This document shows positions 45,508 to 53,344 of a stretch of DNA of 64,000 bases, one piece after another. Made by a program: the position numbers and the translations under genes. Location: positions 1 to 64,000 of the forward strand of contig NZ_FOMG01000019.1 in NCBI RefSeq assembly GCF_900112485.1, read 5' to 3'. The notes under the pieces were generated by a model. The model ran no database searches. It had not been told where the DNA came from and saw only the letters and a list, made by a program, of their open reading frames with translations. Source of the stretch: Clostridium uliginosum. Its GTDB lineage: Bacteria > Bacillota > Clostridia > Clostridiales > Clostridiaceae. Within the stretch, counting starts at the first letter, position 1, and each line of letters begins with the position of its first letter.

Positions 45508-46758
45508 TTATAATTTAAATGCTTCTACTAATTGAGTTAATTGTTGTGACATTTCAGATTCTTTTTCTACTATTGACACAACTTCTGACATCATTTCAGT
45601 GGTGTCATCAATTCCTTTTTGTATTTTTTGAGAATTTTCTGATGCAACTTGAGTATTATTAGCAGTATTTTCAATACTTGCACTAATTTGTTCCATCGAT
45701 GCACCTATTTCTTGTGACATTGAAGATAATTGCAATGAAAGTTCATTTATAAAAGAACCATCTTCCTCATATTGTTTTCCAATGTCTCTATATTGTACTA
45801 AAACTTGTTTTATATCAGTTTTAAGGAAGTTAAGTATGTCCTTAGTATGGATTGAAAGATTTTCAAATGCACTTTCTACTTTTTCTATTGTATTTTGAAT
45901 AGTAATAACTGTTTTTGATGATTCCTCTGCTAACTTTCTAACTTCTTCAGCAACTACAGCAAATCCCTTTCCAGCTTCTCCTGCTCTAGCTGATTCAATA
46001 GCTGCGTTTAATGCAAGAAGATTAGTCTGTCCTGCTATAGCATCTATAGCATCTGCCATTACTTTTATCTCTTCAACTACTTTTGCTGCCTCAATAGCTT
46101 CTAATATATGTTTTTCTTTCTCTCTATAAACTTTTTGTGTATTATTATATACACTTTCACTTTGAATTTGTATTTCACTTGCTTTTTTACTTATTCTTTC
46201 AGAACTTGCATTTGAATCTTCTGCTTTTTCTGCTAATTCTTCTATATTTCCATTTACTTCTTGAACAGATGCAGATAGTTCTTCCATATTACTACTTGAT
46301 TCAACTACCCCTTCACCTATGGTTTTAGTAGCTGTATCTATAATTTTAAAATTCGATGATAATTCTTGAATAGTTGCAGATATTTCCTGACTTAAAGATG
46401 ATGTATTTGAAGACTTATTAATAGTCTCTTCGACTATTACTTTTATATTGTCTTGCGCTGTATTTAACGCAAATCCTATTTGTCCAAATTCATCATTTCT
46501 TGTAATCGTTATATCTGTTGATAAATTTCCTTCTGAAATTCTTTCTGCAAATTCTCTTATTTTTATTAATGGCTCTAAAATATTTCTAATTGAAAGTGCT
46601 ATTATACCTCCTACTAATATTAATGCTATAAGTACTCCTATCACTTTTGTTGGTAACTTACTCATTAATATCATTCCTGTAATTAGTCCAATTATAAATG
46701 TTGATGTGTAGACTATAGTAAGTCTATTTCTAACACTTATATCTTTTAGTTTTTTCAT
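45508..46758 (-). CDS. Chemoreceptor without an extracellular sensor domain
   Basis: 416 aa. The ATG at 46758 follows TTGAAGGGAGATTAATT; an upstream in-frame codon is rejected. Two TM helices (about 14-32 and 38-58) are joined by only ~5 residues, so there is no outside ligand domain. HAMP follows (about 59-112), then the signalling domain with tip [20 protein letters not shown] at about 245-264. Such receptors sense within the membrane or cytosol, for example energy state or membrane properties, or signal through partners. The ligand is unknown. It is monocistronic. Confidence 0.9.
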   Translation of the reverse strand: MKKLKDISVRNRLTIVYTSTFIIGLITGMILMSKLPTKVIGVLIALILVGGIIALSIRNILEPLIKIREFAERISEGNLSTDITITRNDEFGQIGFALNTAQDNIKVIVEETINKSSNTSSLSQEISATIQELSSNFKIIDTATKTIGEGVVESSSNMEELSASVQEVNGNIEELAEKAEDSNASSERISKKASEIQIQSESVYNNTQKVYREKEKHILEAIEAAKVVEEIKVMADAIDAIAGQTNLLALNAAIESARAGEAGKGFAVVAEEVRKLAEESSKTVITIQNTIEKVESAFENLSIHTKDILNFLKTDIKQVLVQYRDIGKQYEEDGSFINELSLQLSSMSQEIGASMEQISASIENTANNTQVASENSQKIQKGIDDTTEMMSEVVSIVEKESEMSQQLTQLVEAFKL

Positions 46759-46951
46759 AATTAATCTCCCTTCAAAATATATTTTATTATAAAGACTCTC
46801 CAAATAAATAACCTTAATTTAAGTCGAATTATTCTAATTGTATCATCTTTTGTTTTATTTTGGTATATATTGAATATCTAATTATAAATGTTAATATTGA
46901 TAATTTAAATTTTCAATAAAAATTTGTGTTAAAATATTTATAATCAATAAT

Positions 46952-46990
46952 TTAGGCACATTCAAAAAAATAACAGACCAATGTGTCTTA
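46952..46990. repeat. AGGCACAT-family palindrome (family 1), 39 bp, abutting a ribosome-binding site
   Basis: TTTAGGCACATTCAAAAAAAT then AACAGACCAATGTGTCTTA. It ends just before the AAGGGGGAGAG site of the aminotransferase gene. Confidence 0.6.
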
Positions 46991-47009
46991 CTTAAGGGGG
47001 AGAGAGCTA

Positions 47010-48218
47010 ATGATATCACAAAAAATGAAAACACTTGTAAGCAACAACTCTACTATAAGAGCTATGTTTGAAGAAGGCAAAAAGCTATCAAAAATCTATG
47101 GTGAAGAAAATGTTTTTGATTACAGCATAGGTAATCCAAATGTTGAACCGCCTGAAAATATTAAATCAATAATAAATGAAATTTTAAATGAAGAAGTTCC
47201 TAATCTTGTTCATGGTTATATGAATAATTCTGGATATGAAGATGTAAGAGCAGAGATTAGTTCATTTGTTAATAAAAAGCATTCTCTTAATCTTTCTAAA
47301 GATAATATCATTATGACCTGTGGAGCAGCTGGTGGCTTAAATATAACTTTAAAGACACTTTTAAATCCTGATGATGAAGTCATTACTTTTGCACCATTTT
47401 TTGGTGAATATAAAAATTATGTGGAAAATTTTGATGGTAAACTTATTATTGTACCTGCAGATACAAGTACATTTGAACCAAATTTAGATGTGTTAAGAGA
47501 AAAAATCACAAGTAAAACTAAAGCAATTATAATTAATACTCCAAATAATCCAACTGGAGTTATTTATTCTGAGCAAGCAATTAAAGATTTATCTTCATTA
47601 CTTAATGAAAAACAAAAAGAACTTAACACTAGTATTTATTTAATTTCTGATGAGCCATATAGAGAAATAGTTTATGATGATGCTACAGTTCCATGTATAT
47701 TAAAATATTATAGTAATTCATTTATTGGGTATTCTTATAGTAAATCTTTATCACTACCTGGTGAACGTATAGGATATGTTGTAATTAACAAAGACATGGA
47801 AGATTTTAATGATGTTATATCTTCATTAAATGTTGCTAATAGAATATTAGGCTTTGTTAACGCTCCATCATTATTTCAAAGAGTAGTTGCAAAATGCTTA
47901 GATGCTGAAGTCGATGTTAACATTTATAAAAAGAATAGAGATCTTTTATATAACCACTTAGTAGAACTTGGCTTCACTTGCCATAAACCTCAAGGTGCAT
48001 TTTATTTATTCCCTAAAGCACCAATCGAAGATGATAAAAAATTCTGTGAAGATGCAAAAAAATTCAACTTATTACTTGTCCCAGGTTCAGCATTTGGCTG
48101 TCCAGGATATGTAAGAATATCATACTGTATCTCTTATGAAAAAATTGAAAATTCTTTACCTGCCTTTGATAAATTAGCAAAGTTATATAGTCTTAGGCAT
48201 TGTAAAATAAATAACTAG
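47010..48218 (+). CDS. PLP-dependent aminotransferase, class I/II
   Basis: 402 aa. The ATG at 47010 follows AAGGGGGAGAGAGCTA; a longer frame upstream lies in the repeat. Fold type I motifs are present: DYSIGNPNVEPP, GAAGGLNITLKTLLNP, NTPNNPTGVIYS, LISDEPYREIVYDD and the PLP-binding Lys in GYSYSKSLSLPGERIG. The C-terminal RISYCISYE carries the carboxylate-binding Arg. The substrate is probably aspartate, alanine or an aromatic amino acid, but is not resolved. The last eight codons and the stop (from 48195) are encoded by the end of a family 1 repeat, so the native C-terminus has been replaced. Confidence 0.92.
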   Translation: MISQKMKTLVSNNSTIRAMFEEGKKLSKIYGEENVFDYSIGNPNVEPPENIKSIINEILNEEVPNLVHGYMNNSGYEDVRAEISSFVNKKHSLNLSKDNIIMTCGAAGGLNITLKTLLNPDDEVITFAPFFGEYKNYVENFDGKLIIVPADTSTFEPNLDVLREKITSKTKAIIINTPNNPTGVIYSEQAIKDLSSLLNEKQKELNTSIYLISDEPYREIVYDDATVPCILKYYSNSFIGYSYSKSLSLPGERIGYVVINKDMEDFNDVISSLNVANRILGFVNAPSLFQRVVAKCLDAEVDVNIYKKNRDLLYNHLVELGFTCHKPQGAFYLFPKAPIEDDKKFCEDAKKFNLLLVPGSAFGCPGYVRISYCISYEKIENSLPAFDKLAKLYSLRHCKINN

Positions 48219-48348
48219 TAAAAGATTCTTATGATTTTTTGAACTAGACAAGGAAGTAAAGTCAGTTAATACCACTGTTATTAGTTGACTTTGCTGACAC
48301 AGTATATTACAAAGAAGCTGCCTAGTTATTTATTTTGATGTGCCTTAA
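48193..48348. repeat. AGGCACAT-family element (family 1) overlapping a gene 3' end
   Basis: Begins TTAGGCATTGTAAAATAAATA within the aminotransferase gene and ends TAGTTATTTATTTTGATGTGC + CTTAA. Central hairpin AAGTCAGTTAATAC/TTAGTTGACTT. Confidence 0.75.
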
Positions 48349-48395
48349 GTAATGGTTAATATCTAAATCATATAATAATAGTATATAGCTCATCT

Positions 48396-48591
48396 AAAAA
48401 AAGAAATATGGATATGCTTTTTACGTAATATTGCATCAAAAAAATTTTATTAGAGTTTCATCATTTTAGGGCGAAAAAGTGTTACTGTCTGAAAGATTTA
48501 TCTCGAGTTTAACAACTTTTTTGTTCTAAAATGATAGATAACTCTTTAAAATTTTTTCTGCAATATTAGTAAATGCATATCCATATTTCTT
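48396..48591. repeat. Terminator-associated palindrome (family 2), with compensatory arm change
   Basis: Outer arms GAAATATGGATATGC and GCATATCCATATTTC. Other copies have GGG/CCC where this has TGG/CCA, so both arms changed together. The centre is ACTGTCTGAAAG...CTCGAGTTTAACA. It ends 9 bp from the stop of the next gene. Confidence 0.85.
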
Positions 48592-48599
48592 ACAACTTT

Positions 48600-50300
48600 C
48601 TATATTTTAAACATATTTATTTGTTTTTCTAAGTCTTCTGAACATTTTTTTGTATTACTAGCTTCTTCTAATACATTATTTACATTTTCAACTATTTCCA
48701 TAATTCTTTCTGCTATAAGGGTTGAACCATCTGCTCCGTCATGAGCAGCACCAGATATTTCCTCTATAGCTTGTACTACGCTTTTAACATCATTTTCTAA
48801 TTGGTACGCTGTATTTGAAAAATCTGAAACTAATTCATCAATAAAAGCTGCATCATTACTATATTGCTCTCCTGTATGTACCAGATCTTGATAATCACTA
48901 CTTATATTGTTATCCATAAACATTAACATACCTTTAGAATTTTCAACTAAACTGTCAACTGATTCCGTAACCAATTGTGTTACTTTTTGAATTTCAATAG
49001 CTGCTTCCTTTGAATTTTCAGCCAAATTTCGTACCTCTTCAGCTACTACTGAGAAACCTTTTCCTGCTTCACCAGCTCTCGCTGCTTCAATAGCTGCATT
49101 TAATGCTAAAAGATTAGTTTGAGATGCAATTTCAAAAATTGTATCTGATAATAATTTTATTTGTTTTATAGATTTAGACTTGTCTATTGAAATTTTAATT
49201 TGTTCTTGTGTTTTATCATAAATTTCTTTAGTAACCCTTTGAGAATTTAGTGAATTTTCTTTTAAAGTTTCTGCTCTTTGTTTAATTTTTTCTGCTGATT
49301 CCTTACCTTTTTTTGATTTTTCAGCTGTTCTTTCTACACTTTGTTGAATTCTAAAAGATGATTCATGCATCTCATTAGCTGATGCTGCTGTTTGTTCTAA
49401 ACTAGCTGATAATTCTTGTGTTGTAGATGAAATACTTTCTGTACCTTCATATACTTTATCTACTCCAACACTCGTATTATATATATTTTTTATAATACTA
49501 TTAGTTTCTTTTTTTACATTTTTAACCATATCTCTTATTGATTTTTGCATTTTCTGAACTGATTTACATATAGAACCTATCTCATCTTTTCTTTTTAATA
49601 TTTTTTCATTCATTTTTGTACTAAAGTCCCCAACCGCAAGTTTATTAATCTCTTTTTCCAAGGTTTCTAAATCTTTAGTCATATGCTTTGATATCATAGC
49701 AACACACAAAACACTAATAAGAATTATAAATATACTTATTAATGTCATAGCTAAAGCTAAAGCTCCAACTTCTTTATCCATTTCCTTATGTGACATTCCC
49801 ACAAAATACATACCTACTACTTTTTCATTACCATCTTTTAAAGGTGTAAAAGTCCCATATAAATTTTCATTTGCAGATTCTAAATTTACTGTTGTATTAT
49901 ACTGTTTACCATTTTTTATTACTTCATTTATAACATCTTCATTTGCTTTTTGCCCTGTTATTCTTAACCCATTTTTATCTACTAAGTTTGTTGTTACTCT
50001 TGTGTCACTTAAAAAAATACTTGAATACATACCTGTTTTATCTTTTATTGTATCAATCATTGTAGAGTTATCATTAATAAGAGTATCGCCTTTATATAGT
50101 TGCTTGCCATCTACTCTCCAATTTCCTGGATATTTTTCATCCAATGCTATCAATTGTATAGCTAAATTTGAATTAAGCTCTTTTTGTGTCTTAACTTCTA
50201 ATATGTTACTTATTTTGTTATACATAAATACACCTAGAACTGCACTAAAAGTAACAAGTATTAATGAAATTATTGTACATACCTTCCACTTTAACTTCAT
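48600..50300 (-). CDS. Methyl-accepting chemotaxis protein with single-Cache-type sensor
   Basis: 566 aa. The ATG at 50300 is preceded by GGGGAGGGAATAATT; the longer upstream frame lies in a palindromic repeat. TM1 is at about 7-28. The extracellular domain (about 30-180) resembles sCache_3-type sensors ([37 protein letters not shown]). TM2 is at about 184-206 and HAMP at 207-262. Methylation helices contain [16 protein letters not shown]; the tip is [20 protein letters not shown]. It is the intact sister of the next gene (50957-52378). Confidence 0.93.
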   Translation of the reverse strand: MKLKWKVCTIISLILVTFSAVLGVFMYNKISNILEVKTQKELNSNLAIQLIALDEKYPGNWRVDGKQLYKGDTLINDNSTMIDTIKDKTGMYSSIFLSDTRVTTNLVDKNGLRITGQKANEDVINEVIKNGKQYNTTVNLESANENLYGTFTPLKDGNEKVVGMYFVGMSHKEMDKEVGALALAMTLISIFIILISVLCVAMISKHMTKDLETLEKEINKLAVGDFSTKMNEKILKRKDEIGSICKSVQKMQKSIRDMVKNVKKETNSIIKNIYNTSVGVDKVYEGTESISSTTQELSASLEQTAASANEMHESSFRIQQSVERTAEKSKKGKESAEKIKQRAETLKENSLNSQRVTKEIYDKTQEQIKISIDKSKSIKQIKLLSDTIFEIASQTNLLALNAAIEAARAGEAGKGFSVVAEEVRNLAENSKEAAIEIQKVTQLVTESVDSLVENSKGMLMFMDNNISSDYQDLVHTGEQYSNDAAFIDELVSDFSNTAYQLENDVKSVVQAIEEISGAAHDGADGSTLIAERIMEIVENVNNVLEEASNTKKCSEDLEKQINMFKI

Positions 50301-50333
50301 AATTATTCCCTCCCCAATCCTAATCCCTTTAAT

Positions 50334-50575
50334 AATTTGGCTTTGTTTTAAAACCGTGTTGATATTATTATATATTGTAAAGTGGGCTAAGAAATTGAAC
50401 TTAAGAACGTCTAAATAAGTATAGTCCCCTTTTAGCTTGCTCCAAAGACAAGCTTTTGACAAGCTGAAAAAGGGACAATACTCATTAAGAGTTCTAAAAG
50501 CCCAATTTCAATGTCCACTTTACAAAAATATAACAATATCAACACTCACCTAAAACATAGCGAATAATTTTTATT
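50334..50575. repeat. GTGTTGATATTGT-family palindrome (family 3), full length
   Basis: About 240 bp. Ends GGCTTTGTTTTAAAACCGTG and CACCTAAAACATAGCG, next inside GTGTTGATATTATTA / ATAACAATATCAACAC. The middle contains AGTATAGTCCCCTTTTAGC and its complement around an ACAAGC loop. The reverse complement aligns along its whole length with 63779-64000. It is immediately upstream of a chemoreceptor gene. Confidence 0.85.
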
Positions 50576-50659
50576 CTTTCAATAAAATACATTAAATTAA
50601 AAATGATTTTCCTTTGTATTTAAGGCATCTTCAAATAACTAAATTCACCACTTTTCATA

Positions 50660-50700
50660 TTAGGCACATGGAAGGAAATAACAAACCAAAGATGTGCCTT
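50660..50700. repeat. AGGCACAT-family palindrome (family 1), 41-bp minimal form
   Basis: TTAGGCACATGGAAGGAAATA + ACAAACCAAAGATGTGCCTT. Near-identical minimal forms lie at 52499-52540 and 63229-63270. Confidence 0.7.
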
Positions 50701-50867
50701 GATCAATTTCATTTTTAATATTATGGTATATTATCCTATATTTATATTATATTATATTTTTTGTAAAATTGTATGATATACAATTAAAATAATTATATAT
50801 ATTTCATTAAAAATTAAAATAACAACATATTTACTTAAAATAATCTATAAAAATAAACAAATAATAT

Positions 50868-50950
50868 ACAAAAAAAATATGAATATGTCTTTTACATAAC
50901 TATTGCAAATTTTTTCTACAATATTAGTAAATACATACCCATATTTCTTA
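50868..50950. repeat. Terminator-associated palindrome (family 2), core deleted
   Basis: AAAAAATATGAATATGTC, TTTTACATAACTATTGCA, then CAATATTAGTAAATACAT and ACCCATATTTCTT. The centre (ACTGTCTGAG...) is missing. It ends 7 bp before the stop of the next gene. Confidence 0.7.
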
Positions 50951-50956
50951 AAATAT

Positions 50957-52378
50957 TTATATATTAAATTTATTCATTTCATTTTCTAAGTCTTCTGAAT
51001 ATTTTTTTGTATTATTAGCTTGTTCTAATACATTTTCTACTATAGACATAACGCTCTGTGTTATATGATTTGAACCATCAGCTCCATCATGAGTATTATT
51101 AGATATTTCTTCTATTTTGCAAACCATACTATTAATAGATATTTCTAATTCATTTGCTGTATTTGCAAAATCTGAGACTAACTCATTAATAAAGATGTCA
51201 TCATTACTATATTGTTCTCCTGTTTGTACAAAAGATTCATAATCCTTGTCTATACTATTATCCATAAGTTCTAGCATATTCTTAGAATCTTTAGCTAAGC
51301 CTTCTACTGATTCAGTAACTAATTGTGTTAATTTTTGAATTTCAGAAGCTGCTAATTGGGAATTTTCAGCTAAAATTCTTACTTCTTTAGCTAAAACTGA
51401 AAGTCCTTTTCCTTCTTCTCCTACTCTAGCTGCTTCAATATCAACATTTAATGCTAACTGATTAATTTGAGAAGATATATCAAAAATTGTATCTGATAAT
51501 AACTTTATTTGTTCAATAGATTTAGACTTATCTATTGAAATTTTAATATTTTCTTGTGTCTTATCATAAGTATCTTGTGTAACTTTTTGTGATTTCATTA
51601 CATTTTTAACTATCCCTTTTATTCCATTTTGCATTTGTTCAACTGATTTACATATCTTGCCTACTTCATCTTTTCTATTTAATATGCTTTCATTCATTTT
51701 AATACTTAAGTCTCCACTTTTAAAAACATCAATATTTTTTTGTAATGTTTCTAAATCTTTAGTAATATGTTTTGACATCATAGTAGCTATAAAAGCACCT
51801 ATAATAATTATAAATATACTTGTTAAAATAATAGTTATAGCTAACTGAGTAACTTCTTTACCTACTTCTTCATGTGATATTCCAACAAACCACATTCCTA
51901 TGATATCTCCATTTTTGTCCTTTAAAGGAGTATAGTTCGCATTTATGTCCATTCCTTCTATATTTATGTTTTGGGTATATTCTATACCTTTTTTAAGTAC
52001 ATCATTAATAACTTGTTCATCTGCTTTTGTACCAATAGTTCTTTCTCCATTTTCATTAACTACATTTGTTGTTATTCTTGTATCATTTAAAAATATACTT
52101 GCATACATACCTGTTTTTTCTTTTATTGTATCAACAGCAACGAAGTCATCATTAATAGGTGTAGCCCCCTTATACAGCTTTCCACCTTCTACTTTCCAAT
52201 CTCCTGGATACTTTTCATCTAATGTTATTAAACCCATAGCTGAACTTGTATTAAGTTCTTTTTGTGTTTTAATTTCCAATATATTACTTACTTTACTATA
52301 CATTATTGTTCCTAATATTATGCTAAATAACACAAGTATTAATGAAATTACTGTACATATCTTCCATTTTAATTTCAT
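50957..52378 (-). CDS. Degenerate chemoreceptor-like protein lacking methylation helices
   Basis: 473-aa paralogue of the protein at 48600-50300. TM1, the sCache-type sensor, TM2 and HAMP are intact and closely similar. About 90 residues are then missing in frame. KGIVKNV runs straight into MKSQKVTQDTYDKTQE, whereas the sister has NVKKETN...[12 protein letters not shown]...before the matching segment. The hairpin tip has also changed from [20 protein letters not shown] to QINQLALNVDIEAARVGEEG. It therefore lacks one methylation helix and has a doubtful CheA/CheW contact. It could be decaying, or have a new non-chemotactic role. A c-di-GMP-II riboswitch and terminator precede it. The ATG follows AGGGGGGAAGAGTT. 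Confidence 0.85.
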   Translation of the reverse strand: MKLKWKICTVISLILVLFSIILGTIMYSKVSNILEIKTQKELNTSSAMGLITLDEKYPGDWKVEGGKLYKGATPINDDFVAVDTIKEKTGMYASIFLNDTRITTNVVNENGERTIGTKADEQVINDVLKKGIEYTQNINIEGMDINANYTPLKDKNGDIIGMWFVGISHEEVGKEVTQLAITIILTSIFIIIIGAFIATMMSKHITKDLETLQKNIDVFKSGDLSIKMNESILNRKDEVGKICKSVEQMQNGIKGIVKNVMKSQKVTQDTYDKTQENIKISIDKSKSIEQIKLLSDTIFDISSQINQLALNVDIEAARVGEEGKGLSVLAKEVRILAENSQLAASEIQKLTQLVTESVEGLAKDSKNMLELMDNSIDKDYESFVQTGEQYSNDDIFINELVSDFANTANELEISINSMVCKIEEISNNTHDGADGSNHITQSVMSIVENVLEQANNTKKYSEDLENEMNKFNI

Positions 52379-52498
52379 AACTCTTCCCCCTATTTTTTTA
52401 ATAACATATGTAGTTTATTGTCATAAATATATACCATTTTCAACGAATATATATTCAAATAAAGTAATTTATATTTTGTTCTTGTTTTCATCATCGCA

Positions 52499-52540
52499 TT
52501 AGGCACACGAAAAAAATAATAGGCCAAAGATGTGCCTTAT
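52499..52540. repeat. AGGCACAT-family palindrome (family 1), minimal form
   Basis: TTAGGCACACGAAAAAAATAA + TAGGCCAAAGATGTGCCTTA. Confidence 0.65.
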
Positions 52541-52607
52541 CTAATGTTCCATATTATACATACTTATATAAAAATCAAATATTTTCAACTTATATAACTT
52601 ACATTTA

Positions 52608-52657
52608 AGAAAAAAAAGCAAACAAAAAGCCACCAATTAATCTTATTAATTGCTGGC
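52608..52657 (-). terminator. Terminator of the c-di-GMP-II riboswitch
   Basis: Minus strand: GCCAGCAATTAAT-AAG-ATTAATTGGTGGC, then TTTTTGTTTGCTTTTTTT. Its first bases (GCCAGC) are also the 3' strand of riboswitch P1, so aptamer and terminator exclude each other. Confidence 0.9.
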
Positions 52658-52723
52658 GGGGTGCACCACTAACTCCAAATTCTCAAGGTGCCCAAATTAA
52701 GAGAATTGTTCATCGTTTCCAAC
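52652..52723 (-). ncRNA. c-di-GMP-II riboswitch
   Basis: Minus strand: GTTGGAAACGATGAA, CAATTCTC, TTAATTTGGGCACC, TTGAGAATTTGGAGTTAGTG, GTGCACCCCGCCAGC. This follows the class II pattern known from C. acetobutylicum (GGAAACAAUGAUGAA...UUGGGCACUUGA...GAGUUAGUAGUGCAACCG, abridged). P2 forms between AATTCTC and GAGAATT. The pseudoknot forms between GGGCACC and GGTGC. P1 forms between GTTGG and CCAGC. Ligand binding should block the terminator, predicting an ON switch for the receptor-like gene that starts at 52378. Confidence 0.92.
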
Positions 52724-52735
52724 GTTATATAATAT

Positions 52736-52860
52736 TTATTTATATATATTCTAATTAATATAATTCATTATTTATATGGTTAATCTCTAAATAAATAATA
52801 GAGATACTGAATAAATTCAAATGAACAATGATTTTTAGAATATATATATATATATATAAA
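52736..52860. repeat. AT-rich palindromic repeat, matches 3195-3335
   Basis: ATTAATATAATTCATTATTTA, ATGGTTAATCTCTAAATA and AGAGATACTGAATAAATTC align with the left copy. It lies where the promoter of the riboswitch transcript should be. Confidence 0.6.
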
Positions 52861-53024
52861 TTACTTATTATTTTTTTAAATTAATGTCTAAATATATTGT
52901 AAACATAATTTTCCATGTTTAAGTATTATTATAATCCTAAAATAGAGATTTATCAACAAATTTCTTACTTTTTCCAGGATAAATAATACAAAATTCAACA
53001 AAAAATTAAGAGATTTAAGTTAAG

Positions 53025-53299
53025 GGGCTGTCTCAGAATTATCAAGTGAAGTAATAACAAAGAAATAGAAATAACATTTATTAAAGAAGACTAGAAAAAT
53101 AAGCTAAGATTTTCTAACATTTAAAGTTGTACCCATAAAAGATTGCTCCTAATATGCATTAGGACAATCATTTATGGAACAACTTCAAATGAAGAAACTC
53201 TAAGCTTATTTTTCAATGCTTCTTCCACAAATATTATTTCTATTTCTTTTTTTGAATATACATCATATCATTAAATGATTTGTATTATGGTACATCCCT
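53025..53299. repeat. MITE with GGGGCTGTCTCA ends (family 4), copy 3, with a nested palindrome
   Basis: Starts GGGGCTGTCTCAGAATTATC; the right end is degenerate (ATTATGGTACATCCC). The outer ~85 bp on each side match 42598-42777. An extra ~95 bp in the middle is its own inverted repeat: GTTGTACCCATAAAAGATTG paired with CAATCATTTATGGAACAAC around TAATATGCATTA. Confidence 0.85.
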
Positions 53300-53344
53300 T
53301 TTAACACATAATTAATTTATTCTTTAATCTTTGCTTATGATTAA

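Larger units (their letters stand above)
50301..50956. other. Gene-free repeat region between the paralogous receptors
   Basis: It contains a full family 3 palindrome (50334-50575), a 40-bp family 1 palindrome (50660-50700) and a shrunken family 2 element (50868-50950). The remaining AT-rich stretch (50705-50865) holds nothing I recognise. Confidence 0.55.
52379..53344. other. Control and repeat region between the receptor-like gene and the pilus block
   Basis: It holds the 41-bp family 1 palindrome (52499-52540), the c-di-GMP-II riboswitch with terminator (52608-52723) and the repeat shared with 3195-3335 (52736-52860). A family 4 MITE (53025-53299) completes it. 52861-53024 is AT-rich with nothing I recognise. 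Confidence 0.6.
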
